Shown piece by piece: positions 6,465-15,941 of a DNA stretch of 64,000 nt (positions within the stretch are counted from its first letter, which is position 1; each line of letters opens with the position of its first letter). The notes beneath the pieces are model-generated. The model made no database searches, was not told the DNA's origin, and saw only the letters and a list, made by a program, of their open reading frames with translations. Both the position numbers and the translations under genes were made by a program. This DNA comes from Streptomyces sp. SDr-06 (lineage in GTDB: Bacteria > Actinomycetota > Actinomycetes > Streptomycetales > Streptomycetaceae), in assembly GCF_003324565.1 (NCBI RefSeq), contig NZ_QOLA01000004.1, forward strand, positions 124,001-188,000. Reading direction: 5' to 3'.

Positions 6465-8999
6465 CTACGGGTTGCGCGGACCGCGGGGGCGGTCGGCGAG
6501 GCCCGTGGTGGTGCCGCCCGTTCCGGCGGTCGTGCCCGTGTTGGTGGCGCCGCCGTTGTCGGTGCCCCCGGTGTTGGTGCCTCCGTCCGTGGCGCCGCCC
6601 TGGGTCTGCCCCTGCGTCTGGCCCTGGTTGAGGCCGCCGTTGGTGCTGCCGCCGTTGTCGGCGCCGCCCTGCGTCTGCCCCTGGGTGGGGCCCTGGTTCT
6701 GGCCCTGGGTCTGTCCCTGATCGCGGCCGCCGGTCCGGCCCTGGTCCTGGCCCTGGGTCTGTCCCTGGTTGCGGCCGCCGGTCCGGCCCTGGTCCTGCCC
6801 CTGCGTCTGGCCCTGGTTCTGCCCCTGGGTCTGGCCCTGGTTGCGGCCGGGTGTCTGCGACTGGAACGGGTTCGGGGCGGGCGGTTCGACGGGGGCGTTC
6901 GCGCCGTCCTGGAGTTCCAGGTCGAAGTCCTTGGCGTCGCTGCCCCGCAGGGCGCCCTTGGTGTACTGGGCCCAGATCTGCGCGGGCGGTCCGCCGCCGT
7001 TCATGCGAGGGAAGCCGAGGGCCCCGTACAGCGGCTGCTGCACCGCCGTGTCGGGGTCGGCGCCCATCAGCGCGACCACGGTGGCCAGGTCGGGGGTGTA
7101 GCCCGCGAACCAGGCGGCCTTGTCCTGTTCGGCGGTGCCGGTCTTGCCCGCGGCGGGCCGCCCCGCGGCCTGTGCGGCGGTGCCGGTGCCGCCCTCGACG
7201 ACGCTCTGCAGCATGGACGTCGTGGTGTCGGCGGCCTCCCGGCTGACGGCCTGTTTGTCGTCCTGCGAGGGCAGTTCGGTCTTCTCGCCGTCCTTGGTGA
7301 CCGATTCGACCATCGTGTACGTGCCGTGGCGGCCGTGGCCCGCGAGCGTCGCGTACGCCTGCGTCATGTCGAGCACGCTCGCCGTGGCCGGGCCGAGCGC
7401 GATCGAGGGGGAGGCGGTGAGGTCGGGGGTCTCGGCGGGGATGCCGAGGTCGACGGCGGTCTGCTTGACCTTGGAGGGGCCGACGTCGACGGCCATCTGC
7501 GCGTACACGGCGTTGACGGACTTGTCGGTGGCGGTGCGCACGGTGATCTGCCCGTAGGAGGCGTCGTCCTCGTTGGCGGGTGCGTAGGTGCCGCCGTCCC
7601 AGCCCTGCACGGGGCGCTTGTTGGTGCCGTCGTAGACGGTGTTGGGGGTGATGGTGCGGCCGTCCTGGGTCTTGGAGCCGTTGACGACCGCGGAGGTGAA
7701 GACGAACGGCTTGAAGGTGGAGCCCACTTGGAAGTCGCGCCGGGTGGCGTTGTTGACGTACTGCTTGGTGTAGTCGATGCCGCCGTACATCGCGAGGACC
7801 TTGCCGGTCGCCGGGTCGATGGAGGCGCCGCCCACACGGACGTTGCGGTCGGCCTTGCGGTCGGTGCTCAGCTTGGAGTTGACCGTGTCGTCGACGGCCT
7901 TCACGAAGGCGTCCTGCTTGTCCTTCTGGAAGGTGGTGGTGATGCGGTAGCCGCCGGTCGCGAGGGTGTTCTCCTCGATGATCTTGTTGCTGGTGAGGTA
8001 GTCCTTGACGGCCTCGACGAGATAGCCGCGCTGGCCCGCGAGTCCGGCCCGCGGCTTGACCTTTCCGGGAACGGGGAAGGTGGTCGCGGCCCGCTCGGAG
8101 GCGCCGAGCCACTTCTTCTTGACCATGCCGTCGAGCACGTAGTTCCAGCGGGCGAGGGCTCTCGGCTTGTTCTCCGGGTGCGCGATCACGTCGTACGCGC
8201 TGGGGGAGTTGAGCAGCGAGGCGAGGTAGGCGCCCTCGGCGGTGGTGAGCTTCTCGACGTCCTTGCTGTAGTACGCCTGGGAGGCGGCCTGGATGCCGTA
8301 GGCGTTGCGGCCGAAGTAGCTGGTGTTCAGATACCCGGCCAGGATGTCCTCCTTGGTCTCCTCGCGATTCAGCTTGATCGCGATGAAGAACTCCTTCACC
8401 TTGCGGGTGACGGTCTGCTCCTGGCCCAGGTAGTAGTTCTTGACGTACTGCTGGGTGATGGTGGAGCCGCCCTGGGTGCCCTTGCCGGTGAGCGTGTTCC
8501 AGGCGGCGCGGACCATGGCCTTGGGGTCGACGGCGCGCTCGGAGTAGAAGTCCCGGTCCTCGGCGGCCAGGACGGCGCGCTGCACGGTGAGCGGGACCTG
8601 GGAGAGCTGGACGTTCTCGCGGTTGATCTCGCCGTCGGAGGCGAGCTGGGTGCCGTCGGCGTACAGGAAGACGTTGGACTGGGCGGTGGCCCCCGCGTTG
8701 GCGGCCGGGATCGACACGAGCGTGTAGCCGGCGATGAATCCGCCGATGAGCAGCAGGGCGCAGAGCAGGACGAGGCCGAGCACCAGGCGCCAGCGGGGCA
8801 CGAAGCGGCGCCATCCGGTGCGCCGGGGCGGCTTGCCGTCGCCCGGGGGAGGCCCGCCGGGCGCCGCTCCGTCCTGGCCGCCGTCCGCCGCGTCGGCGGC
8901 CCGCTGGGCGGGTCCTTCGGCGGCGGGGTCCCGGGGCGCCCACTTCCGCGGCGCCTCGTGTCCGGGCTGCGGGGGCTCCGGCTGCTCGTCGTCGCTCAT
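6465..8999 (-). CDS. class A penicillin-binding protein (transglycosylase/transpeptidase)
   Basis: An 844-residue bifunctional murein polymerase. A Pro/Glu-rich cytoplasmic tail (1-70) precedes one membrane anchor (about 71-94). The GT51 domain carries AAEDRDFYSE (about 145-154) and GGSTITQQYVKN (177-188). The transpeptidase domain has SxxK in VGSTFKPF (about 425), SVN in DKSVNAVYA (about 493) and KTG in AGKTGTAEQ (about 618). After about residue 710 the protein becomes a Gly/Gln/Thr/Asn low-complexity tail built on GQTQGQNQG and GRTGGR units that ends at the stop. Divergent from the ABC exporter genes. Confidence 0.93.
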   Translation of the reverse strand: MSDDEQPEPPQPGHEAPRKWAPRDPAAEGPAQRAADAADGGQDGAAPGGPPPGDGKPPRRTGWRRFVPRWRLVLGLVLLCALLLIGGFIAGYTLVSIPAANAGATAQSNVFLYADGTQLASDGEINRENVQLSQVPLTVQRAVLAAEDRDFYSERAVDPKAMVRAAWNTLTGKGTQGGSTITQQYVKNYYLGQEQTVTRKVKEFFIAIKLNREETKEDILAGYLNTSYFGRNAYGIQAASQAYYSKDVEKLTTAEGAYLASLLNSPSAYDVIAHPENKPRALARWNYVLDGMVKKKWLGASERAATTFPVPGKVKPRAGLAGQRGYLVEAVKDYLTSNKIIEENTLATGGYRITTTFQKDKQDAFVKAVDDTVNSKLSTDRKADRNVRVGGASIDPATGKVLAMYGGIDYTKQYVNNATRRDFQVGSTFKPFVFTSAVVNGSKTQDGRTITPNTVYDGTNKRPVQGWDGGTYAPANEDDASYGQITVRTATDKSVNAVYAQMAVDVGPSKVKQTAVDLGIPAETPDLTASPSIALGPATASVLDMTQAYATLAGHGRHGTYTMVESVTKDGEKTELPSQDDKQAVSREAADTTTSMLQSVVEGGTGTAAQAAGRPAAGKTGTAEQDKAAWFAGYTPDLATVVALMGADPDTAVQQPLYGALGFPRMNGGGPPAQIWAQYTKGALRGSDAKDFDLELQDGANAPVEPPAPNPFQSQTPGRNQGQTQGQNQGQTQGQDQGRTGGRNQGQTQGQDQGRTGGRDQGQTQGQNQGPTQGQTQGGADNGGSTNGGLNQGQTQGQTQGGATDGGTNTGGTDNGGATNTGTTAGTGGTTTGLADRPRGPRNP
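6560..6860 (-). repeat. low-complexity coding repeat in the PBP C-terminal tail
   Basis: Degenerate tandem DNA repeats of the type CCCTGGGTCTGGCCCTGG (plus strand), mostly 12-18 bp, encode Gly-Gln-Thr-Gln-Gly-Gln-Asp/Asn blocks. Copy number is likely variable between strains. Confidence 0.75.
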
Positions 9000-9114
9000 G
9001 TCTCTCCGGCCGTGCTTCTCGCGTCGTGTGGGCGGTATGGGGTGATTCGTTCTGCAAGGACATCTTGCATGCCGCGCGGCGGAAATTCCGTCGCGAAGGG
9101 CCGTGGGGCTGGGC

Positions 9115-9120
9115 TAGGCT
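9115..9120 (+). promoter_or_regulatory. -10 box upstream of the ABC-2 exporter operon
   Basis: TAGGCT lies 38 bp before the chosen GTG start, giving a short leader that contains GGGGAGGGGGC as ribosome binding site. Confidence 0.45.
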
Positions 9121-9157
9121 CCTGCGCTTTGGTGTCCATGGCGGGGAGGGGGCGTTC

Positions 9158-9958
9158 GTGCGGCTGTACGGAGTCGTGGCCGCGGGTGGGTTCCGGCGCT
9201 ATACGACGTACCGGGTCGCCACCGCGGCAGGGGTGTTCACCAACACTGTCTTCGGCGTCATCGTGGCCTACACCTATATAGCCCTGTGGGACCAGCGCCC
9301 CAACCTCGGCGGCTACGACCAGTCCCAGGCGCTCACCTATGTGTGGATCAGCCAGGCCATGCTGATGACGGTCAACATGTTCGGCGGAGGCTTCGCGGAC
9401 GAGCTGATGGAACGCATCCGTACGGGTGACATCGCGATCGACCTCTACCGTCCCGCCGACCTCCAGCTGTGGTGGCTCTCGGCCGATCTGGGCCGGGCGC
9501 TGTTCCACTTCCTGGGGCGCGGGGTGGCCCCGCTCGCCTTCGGCGCCCTGCTCTTCGACCTCGCGCTGCCCACCGAGCCGCTGACCTGGCTCGCCTTCCT
9601 CCTCGCGGTCCTGCTCGGCGTGGTGGTGAGCTTCGCGCTCCGCTTCCTGGTGGCGCTCACGGCGTTCTGGCTGCTCGACGGGACCGGCGTCGCGGCCCTC
9701 GTGTCGATCGCGGGCCTGTTCTTCTCCGGGATGATGCTGCCGCTCAACGCCTTCCCCGGGCTGCTCGGCGAGGTGGCCCGCGCGCTGCCGTGGTCCTCGC
9801 TGCTCCAGATCCCGGCGGACGTCCTGATGGGCCGGCACCGGGGCTGGGGCCTGCTCGGCGCGTACGGCTTCCAGCTCGGCTGGGCGGCGGCGCTGCTCGG
9901 GGCGGGCCGGATGCTCCAGTCCGCGGCCGTGCGCAGGGTGGTGGTGCAGGGTGGCTGA
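9158..9958 (+). CDS. ABC-2 type exporter, permease subunit 1
   Basis: A 266-residue membrane protein with about six hydrophobic helices of the ABC2_membrane_6 kind. It pairs with a second permease and an ATPase immediately downstream; such three-gene sets (related to COG4587/COG3694/COG4586) export unknown substrates. The GTG at 9158 is chosen because GGGGAGGGGGC lies just upstream and the protein then starts VRLYGVVAAGGFRRYTTY, the usual elbow helix. Sequence upstream in the same frame is arginine-rich noise. Its last codons overlap the next start. Confidence 0.85.
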   Translation: MRLYGVVAAGGFRRYTTYRVATAAGVFTNTVFGVIVAYTYIALWDQRPNLGGYDQSQALTYVWISQAMLMTVNMFGGGFADELMERIRTGDIAIDLYRPADLQLWWLSADLGRALFHFLGRGVAPLAFGALLFDLALPTEPLTWLAFLLAVLLGVVVSFALRFLVALTAFWLLDGTGVAALVSIAGLFFSGMMLPLNAFPGLLGEVARALPWSSLLQIPADVLMGRHRGWGLLGAYGFQLGWAAALLGAGRMLQSAAVRRVVVQGG

Positions 9959-10784
9959 CCCGATGACCGAACGGCGGCCCGCGCCGGGTGTGTGGGCGAC
10001 ATACCGGATGATCGCCGGCATGTGGATCCGCTCCACACTCGCCTACCGGGCGTCGTTCGCGATGATGCTGGTCGGGAACTTCCTGGTGACCGCGTTCGAC
10101 TTCGTCGTGATCGCGCTGATGTTCTCGCAGGTCCGCTCCCTTGGCGGCTACTCCTTCGCCGAAGTGGCGTTCCTGTACGGGACGTCGACGACGGCGTTCG
10201 GCCTCGCGAACGCGGTGCTCGGCTCGATCGACCGGCTGGGCGCGCGGGTGCGCGACGGCACGCTGGACACCCTGCTCGTGCGCCCCGCGCCGGTGCTCGC
10301 CCAGGTGGCCGCCGACCGCTTCGGCCTCCAGCGCCTGGGCCGCCTTCTGCAGGGCGTCATGGTCCTGGTCGGCGCGGTGATCGCCCTGGACCTGCACTGG
10401 ACGGTTCTGAAGGTGCTGCTGGTGCCGATGATGCTGCTCAGCGGCACCGTGATCTTCTGCGCGGTGTTCGTGGTGGGCGCGGCCTTCCAGTTCTGGGCCC
10501 AGGACGCGGCCGAGGTGCAGAGCGCGTTCACCTACGGCGGCCAGACGCTGCTCCAGTACCCGCCGACAGTGTTCGCCAAGGACATGGTGCGGGGCGTCAC
10601 CTTCATTTTGCCGCTGGCCTTCGTGAACTGGCTGCCCGCGCTGTACGTCCTGGGCCGCCCCTACCCGCTGGCCCTGCCGCAGTGGCTCGCCTTCACGCCC
10701 CCGCTCGTCGCGGCCGCCTGCCTCGCGCTGTCGGGCCTCGCCTGGCGGCGAGGCATCCGCGCCTACCGCAGCACGGGAAGCTGA
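9951..10784 (+). CDS. ABC-2 type exporter, permease subunit 2
   Basis: A 277-residue six-helix membrane protein, homologous in layout to the previous subunit (elbow YRMIAGMWIRSTLAYRASF, then VGNFLVTAFDFVVIALMF). The GTG at 9951 overlaps the upstream stop by 8 nt, so translation is coupled; an ATG four codons in (9963) is an alternative. Together the two permeases should form a heterodimer with the downstream ATPase. The substrate cannot be read from sequence. Confidence 0.85.
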   Translation: MADPMTERRPAPGVWATYRMIAGMWIRSTLAYRASFAMMLVGNFLVTAFDFVVIALMFSQVRSLGGYSFAEVAFLYGTSTTAFGLANAVLGSIDRLGARVRDGTLDTLLVRPAPVLAQVAADRFGLQRLGRLLQGVMVLVGAVIALDLHWTVLKVLLVPMMLLSGTVIFCAVFVVGAAFQFWAQDAAEVQSAFTYGGQTLLQYPPTVFAKDMVRGVTFILPLAFVNWLPALYVLGRPYPLALPQWLAFTPPLVAAACLALSGLAWRRGIRAYRSTGS

Positions 10785-10826
10785 CCGTGCCCCTCATCTC
10801 GCCTGCCCAGAACGGGAGTTGACCCG

Positions 10827-11855
10827 ATGGACCACGTGACCCCGGACAGGGGAGCGGACAAGGACACGGACCTGATCGAACTCGACGGCGTGGAGAAGGT
10901 CTTCGACGTACGCCGCAAGGTGGGTCGGCTCCGCCGGGAGAAGCGGCAGGTCAGGGCGGTCGACGGGATCAGCTTCCGGGTGCCGCGGGGCGAGGTGGTC
11001 GGCTACATCGGACCCAACGGGGCCGGAAAGTCCACCACCATCAAGATGCTGACCGGCATCCTCACGCCGAGCGGGGGCCGGCTGCGGGTCGCGGGCCTCG
11101 ACCCCTCGCGCGAGCGCACCAGGCTGGCCCAGCGCATCGGCGTCGTCTTCGGCCAGCGCACCACCCTGTGGTGGGACCTGCCGCTGTACGACTCCTACCG
11201 CCTCGCCCACCGCATGTACCGCATCCCCGACGCCCGCTTCCGCGAGAACCTCGACCGCTGCGTGGAACTCCTCGACCTGGGCAGCCTGTTGGACGTCCCC
11301 GTACGTCAGCTCTCGCTCGGTCAGCGGATGCGCGGCGACATCGCGGCGGCGCTGCTGCACGATCCGGAGGTCCTCTACCTCGACGAGCCGACGATCGGGC
11401 TCGACGTCGTCAGCAAGGCGAAGGTGCGGCAGTTCCTGCGCGACCTGAACGCCGAACGCGCCACCACGATCCTGCTCACCACGCACGACCTGACCGACAT
11501 CGAGCAGCTCTGCCGACGCGTGATGGTCATCGACCACGGGCGTCTGATGTACGACGGCGCTCTGGCCGGGCTGCACGAGGCGGGCGAGAGCGAGCGCACC
11601 CTGGTGGTCGACCTGGAGCGTGAACTTCCGCCGGTGGAGGTCGAGGGCGCCCGCGTGGTGAAGGTCGAGGGCCCCCGCCAGTGGCTCGCCTTCCCGGCCT
11701 CGGCGTCGGCGGCGCCGCTGGTCGCGCGCATCGCGGAGGCCTATCCGCTGGTGGACCTGTCGGTGCGGGAGCCCGACATCGAATCGGTGATCGCCCGCAT
11801 GCTGTCCTCGATGGAGACGGTCCCCCAGGCTCCCGACGACCGGGCCCTTCACTAG
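10827..11855 (+). CDS. ABC-2 type exporter, ATP-binding subunit
   Basis: A 342-residue nucleotide-binding protein: Walker A GPNGAGKST, Q-loop VFGQRTTLWWDLP, a signature LSLGQRMRGD, Walker B VLYLDEPTIGLD and the switch LLTTHDL. The sequence TTLWWDLP and the RRKVGRLRREKR insertion near the N-terminus are typical of the COG4586 exporter ATPases. It is the third gene of the operon. The stop codon TAG is also the first half of a -10 box for the next gene. Confidence 0.93.
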   Translation: MDHVTPDRGADKDTDLIELDGVEKVFDVRRKVGRLRREKRQVRAVDGISFRVPRGEVVGYIGPNGAGKSTTIKMLTGILTPSGGRLRVAGLDPSRERTRLAQRIGVVFGQRTTLWWDLPLYDSYRLAHRMYRIPDARFRENLDRCVELLDLGSLLDVPVRQLSLGQRMRGDIAAALLHDPEVLYLDEPTIGLDVVSKAKVRQFLRDLNAERATTILLTTHDLTDIEQLCRRVMVIDHGRLMYDGALAGLHEAGESERTLVVDLERELPPVEVEGARVVKVEGPRQWLAFPASASAAPLVARIAEAYPLVDLSVREPDIESVIARMLSSMETVPQAPDDRALH

Positions 11856-11858
11856 GCT
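11853..11858 (+). promoter_or_regulatory. -10 box overlapping the ABC ATPase stop codon
   Basis: TAGGCT begins with the stop codon of the ATPase gene and ends 7 bp before the next ATG, predicting a leaderless transcript started inside the end of the upstream gene. Confidence 0.5.
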
Positions 11859-11865
11859 TCGCGCT

Positions 11866-12555
11866 ATGACGAGTGAACCAACGGGTGGGCTGCCGGAGAT
11901 GCGTGCCTCGGACGCCGAGCGGGAGCGGGTCGCCGAGTCGCTGAGGGACGCGGTGGCCGAGGGGCGCCTCGACATGGAGGAGTTCGAGCAGCGCCTCGAG
12001 GCCGCTTACACGGCGCGTACGCACGGGGAGTTGGAGCCGCTCGTCCGCGATCTGCCGGCGCCCGGCACGGTGGCTCCGGCGGCCCCCGCCCCCCGCCGCA
12101 CCGGGGACGAGACCGAGATCCACTGGCCGTCCCGCATCGGCCACCCGCCGACCTCCAAGGGAGGCTTCGCCCTCTGGAGCGGCTTCTCCCGCAAGGGAAG
12201 CTGGACGGTGGCGAAGAAGTTCACCGCGTTCGCCATGTGGGGCGGCGGCGCCATCGACCTGCGCGAGGCCCGCTTCGAGGACCGCGAGACCGTGCTGCGG
12301 CTCTTCACGATCATGGGCGGCATCGGCGTGACCGTACCGCCCGAACTGAACGTCCGCGTCAAGGGCTTCGGCATCATGGGCGGCGTCGACGGCAACAAGG
12401 CCAGCGGCGAGGGCACCCCCGGCTCCCCGAACGTCACGATCGTGGCGTTCGCCCTGATGGGCGGCATCGGAGTGGACCGCAAGCTCCGCAAGGCGCAGAA
12501 GGAGAAGCTGCGCCTGGAGAAGCGTGAGGAGAAGGGCCGCAAGGAGCTGGGGTGA
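11866..12555 (+). CDS. DUF1707 domain protein
   Basis: A 229-residue cytoplasmic protein. Residues about 11-62 form a DUF1707 domain (MRASDAERERVAESLRDAV, GRLDMEEFEQRLEAAYTART), a short helical module common in actinobacteria. After a Pro/Ala linker comes a Gly-rich beta domain (FTIMGGIGVTVPPELNVRVKG, VDGNKASGEGTPGSPNVTI) resembling the cell-wall-active antibiotic response C-terminal fold, ending in a Lys/Glu helix. Function unknown. Probably expressed from its own leaderless promoter. Convergent with the DUF445 gene. Confidence 0.88.
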   Translation: MTSEPTGGLPEMRASDAERERVAESLRDAVAEGRLDMEEFEQRLEAAYTARTHGELEPLVRDLPAPGTVAPAAPAPRRTGDETEIHWPSRIGHPPTSKGGFALWSGFSRKGSWTVAKKFTAFAMWGGGAIDLREARFEDRETVLRLFTIMGGIGVTVPPELNVRVKGFGIMGGVDGNKASGEGTPGSPNVTIVAFALMGGIGVDRKLRKAQKEKLRLEKREEKGRKELG

Positions 12556-12621
12556 GGCGGGGGCGGGTCTGGGCCCCTCGACTCCCCTGATCGGGCGGCC
12601 GGTTGACGGCGCGAGGCCGAC

Positions 12622-13962
12622 CTACCCGCCCAGGGCGTGCGACACGGTGTAGATCAACAGGCCCGCCAGTGCGCCGACCACCGTGCCGTTGATGCGGATG
12701 AACTGGAGGTCGCGGCCGATGTTCGCCTCGATCTTGCGCGAGGTGTCGTTCGCGTCCCACGAGGCCACCGTGTCCGTGATCAGGGACGTGATCTCGGCGC
12801 GGTACGTCGACACCACGTAGGCCGCCGCGTCCTCCAGCCAGCCGTCCAGCTTGGACTGGAGGCGGGGGTCGGTGGACAGGCGGGTGCCCAGGGAGAGCAG
12901 TGACGCCCGTGCGCGCAGGCGCAGTTCGCTGTGGTCGTCCTCCGCCGCCGCGATGATCATCGACCGTACGGAGGACCACGCCGAGGCGATGATGTCCTGC
13001 ACCTCGGGGCGGGCCAGTATCTCGGACTTGTAGCGCTCCACCCGGGTGCGCGTCTCGGTGTCCGACTGGAGGTCGGCCGCGAAGTCGGCCAGGAAGCGGT
13101 CCAGGGCGCCGCGCGCCGGGTGGGCCGGCATGTCGCGCATCTCCGTCACGAAGCGCAGCAACTCCTTGTAGACGCGCTCGCCCACCTTGCGGTCCACGAA
13201 GCGCGGCGTCCAGCCGGGGGCGCCGCCCTGCACCGCGTCCATCACCGAGTCGCCGTGCAGCACCAGCCAGTCGTGGGCCCGTACGCAGACGAGGTCCACG
13301 GCCCTGCGGTGGCTGCCGTCGGCGACGACCTTCTCCAGCGCCTTGCCGAGGCCCGGCGCGATCTCCGCGGCGTCCGCCCGGCGCGTGATGGCCTCGCCCA
13401 CCACGGCCTGCACATCGGAGTCCCGGAGCACGGTGAGCGCGCCCCGCAGGGCCGTGGCCAGCTCCGATGTGACCCGGTCCGCGTGCGCGGGCTCGGCGAG
13501 CCAGGTGCCCAGGCGGCGGCCGATCCCCAGGGCCTGGAGGCGGGCGCGGACGACGGCCGCCGACAGGAAGTTCTCGCCGACGAAGGTGCCGAGCGAGGCG
13601 CCGAACTGGTCCTTCTTGTTCTGGATGATCGCCGTGTGCGGGATGGGCAGGCCCAGCGGGCGGCGGAAGAGGGCCGTCACGGCGAACCAGTCGGCCAGCG
13701 CACCCACCATGCCCGCCTCGGCCGCCGCCGCGACGTACCCCGCCCAGGGGCCCGCGCCCGAGCGGCCCGCCCAGGTGGCGAGGCCGAAGACGACCGCGAC
13801 CAGGAGCAGCAGACCGGTGGCGGTGGCCTTCATGCGGCGCACGCCCCGGCGCTTCTCCTCGTCCGCCGCCGTGTAGGCGAAGGGCGACGAGCGGGGCGTG
13901 CGCGCGGCCTGGTCCACCGCGCCGGCCGCCTCGGCCTCGGGCCCCGTTCTCGTACGTTCCAT
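12622..13962 (-). CDS. DUF445 membrane protein
   Basis: A 446-residue protein of the DUF445/YjiN family: two hydrophobic segments after an N-terminal charged tail (MKATATGLLLLVAVVFGLA), the conserved GMVGALADWFAVTALFRRPLG block, a long helical central region, and a C-terminal membrane helix (INGTVVGALAGLLIYTVSHAL). The ATG at 13962 is preferred, with GGTGGAG just upstream. The open frame continues to 14124 but that part is low-complexity and repeats Gly/Asp/Arg. Function is unknown; related proteins are envelope-associated. Confidence 0.85.
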   Translation of the reverse strand: MERTRTGPEAEAAGAVDQAARTPRSSPFAYTAADEEKRRGVRRMKATATGLLLLVAVVFGLATWAGRSGAGPWAGYVAAAAEAGMVGALADWFAVTALFRRPLGLPIPHTAIIQNKKDQFGASLGTFVGENFLSAAVVRARLQALGIGRRLGTWLAEPAHADRVTSELATALRGALTVLRDSDVQAVVGEAITRRADAAEIAPGLGKALEKVVADGSHRRAVDLVCVRAHDWLVLHGDSVMDAVQGGAPGWTPRFVDRKVGERVYKELLRFVTEMRDMPAHPARGALDRFLADFAADLQSDTETRTRVERYKSEILARPEVQDIIASAWSSVRSMIIAAAEDDHSELRLRARASLLSLGTRLSTDPRLQSKLDGWLEDAAAYVVSTYRAEITSLITDTVASWDANDTSRKIEANIGRDLQFIRINGTVVGALAGLLIYTVSHALGG

Positions 13963-14235
13963 TCGCTCCACCTGTCCGCGCGTACCCACGCCCTGACCGT
14001 CCCCGTCCCCGTCTGCGTACGGACCGGTCGTTCGCGTACCCACACCCCGACCGTTCACGTCCCCGTCCTGACCCGCCGCCAGGGCGGGACCACGGCCCCA
14101 GCCACACCCACGACCACGATCCATTCCGTACGACCTCTACAGGAAGTACTGATGGGGCGCACATTCAGTTCCCGTGCATCCGTACGACCACTCGTTCGCG
14201 TGGCCCCGCCGGCCTTCGCTCCGTACATTCGGATC

Positions 14236-15495
14236 ATGTCCCTGCGGACGCTGAGGACGCACGCCGAGCGTGTGGCCCTGCTCGTGCTGGTGGTGGCGCT
14301 GCTGCTCGTCGCCGCCCTCTACGCCGTGATCGCGCCCGCCCGGGCCGGGGCGGGCGCGGGCGAAGACCGGGATGGCGCGTGGGCCGGGACGTGGTACGCC
14401 GCGCCCGTCGGGGCCGAGCCGTTCGGGACCTCGGCGGGGGCCGCGCGCGGGGGCGGCCCGCAGTGGACCGTACGCAATGTGGTGCACACCTCGCTGGGCG
14501 GCAGCCGGGCCCGTGTCACCGTCTCCAACCTGTTCGGCAGCGTCCCGCTCGACCTGCGCCACGCCACGCTCGCCACGGTCGCCGACCCGGGCCGGACCAT
14601 GCGGACGCTGACCTTCCGTGGGCAGGCGCGGACCTCCGTACCGGCCGGAGGCCAGGCGGTCAGCGATCCGCTCGCCTTCGAGGTGCCCGCGCTCGCCGAC
14701 CTGTACGTCTCCGTGTACGCGGCGGGGCCCGTCACCTGGCACCCCGGCGCGCAGCAGACCTCCTCCATCGCGCCGGGCGCGACCGACCGGGCCGCCGACC
14801 CCGGGGTGTTCACCCGGATCACCGGGGCCTGGCGGTATGTCACCGCCGTCGACGTCCAGGGGTCAGGGGCGGCGGACGGCAGCATCGTGGTGTTCGGCGA
14901 CTCGATAACCGAAGGGGTCGGTTCCACTCCGGGGGCCGATCACCGCTGGACGGACATCCTGGCGAACCGCCTGAGCGGCCAGCACGCGGCCCTGGCCGCC
15001 GACGCCGCGCCCCGTGCCGTCCTCAACGCCGGGATCGGCGGCAACGCTCTGCTCGGCCGGCTCGCGGGACCGAGCGGGCTCGAACGCTTCGAGCGCGACG
15101 CGCTGGCGAGAGCCGGGGTGCGCACGGTGGTGGTCGAGCTGGGCATCAACGATCTGCTCGGCGGCGGACAGCGGGACCCGGCCGCGCTGCTCGCCGGGAT
15201 GCGGGAACTGGTCCGGCTGGGCCACGCCCGCGGGGTGCGCGTCCTGGGCGCCACGCTGTCGCCCTGCGGCGGGCTGCACGCCTGCACGAAGGGCGTCCAG
15301 GAGGTACGCGATCGCGTCAACGCCGCGATCCGCGACGGCGGGGTTTACGACGGAGTCATCGACATAGACCGCGTTCTCCGGGACCGCTACAAGCCGCTCG
15401 CCCTGTGGGGCCCGTACGACTCGGGCGACCGGCTGCATCCTGGCGACGCGGGGTATCTGGCGATGGGGAGGGGGGTGGACCTGGGGGCGCTCTGA
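14236..15495 (+). CDS. secreted GDSL/SGNH-family esterase
   Basis: A 419-residue protein with an N-terminal hydrophobic segment (ERVALLVLVVALLLVAALYAVIAPA) that is a signal peptide or anchor. A beta-rich N-terminal region (AGTWYAAPVGAEPF) leads into an SGNH hydrolase: block I VFGDSITEG near residue 222 (nucleophile Ser), block III GIGGNALLG, ELGINDLL, and block V HPGDAGY with the catalytic Asp-His pair. These enzymes hydrolyse carboxylic esters. The start at ATG 14236 lacks a clear ribosome binding site; ATG 14152, preceded by AGGAAG, would add 28 residues. The 3' end is partly duplicated just downstream. Confidence 0.85.
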   Translation: MSLRTLRTHAERVALLVLVVALLLVAALYAVIAPARAGAGAGEDRDGAWAGTWYAAPVGAEPFGTSAGAARGGGPQWTVRNVVHTSLGGSRARVTVSNLFGSVPLDLRHATLATVADPGRTMRTLTFRGQARTSVPAGGQAVSDPLAFEVPALADLYVSVYAAGPVTWHPGAQQTSSIAPGATDRAADPGVFTRITGAWRYVTAVDVQGSGAADGSIVVFGDSITEGVGSTPGADHRWTDILANRLSGQHAALAADAAPRAVLNAGIGGNALLGRLAGPSGLERFERDALARAGVRTVVVELGINDLLGGGQRDPAALLAGMRELVRLGHARGVRVLGATLSPCGGLHACTKGVQEVRDRVNAAIRDGGVYDGVIDIDRVLRDRYKPLALWGPYDSGDRLHPGDAGYLAMGRGVDLGAL

Positions 15496-15675
15496 GGAGC
15501 CGAGCGCGCCCGGTCGCTCGCTGAGACCCTGGGGGCTCGTGGGGGCCCCTCGGCATGGGCATGCGGCCGAGGGGAATGGATCTGGGGGCCCTGTGAGGGG
15601 CTGAGCGCGCCCGGTCGCTCGCTGACACCAGGGGGCTCGTGGCTTCCCCTCGCCTCGGCACGGGCGCGCGGCCGT
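15475..15675 (+). repeat. imperfect 101-bp tandem duplication of the esterase 3' end
   Basis: The segment from 15475 (last codons, stop and trailer of the esterase) recurs from 15576 with about 80% identity. The best core is GAGCGCGCCCGGTCGCTCG (15502-15520 and 15603-15621). The rest of the 15496-15941 gap is G/C-rich, non-coding, and shows no other feature. Confidence 0.7.
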
Positions 15676-15941
15676 GGGCGGCGACCCCCTGGCCCCCTCG
15701 CGCGAAAGGCTGCGCGCCGGGCCCGCATCTCTCCCCGCCGGGCGCACGACCGACGGCGCCTGTCCGTCCCTGCCGCAGGTCATGCGCCCGACCACCATGG
15801 GGAGTTGCCCCTATGTACGGGCGGGGAGCGGGGTTTGCTCAGCGGGGGGCGAAGTTTCTTCGGCGGGGTTCAGCGGGTGGGCCGCCCGGCCGGGCGGGCC
15901 CCGGCGGGCTCGCGTCATGGACAGCGCCGAGCCCGGGCGCC

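Noticed and set aside
12931..14235. Upstream extension of the GDSL esterase frame
   Set aside because: Runs antisense through the DUF445 gene with low-complexity residues; the real protein starts at 14236 or 14152.
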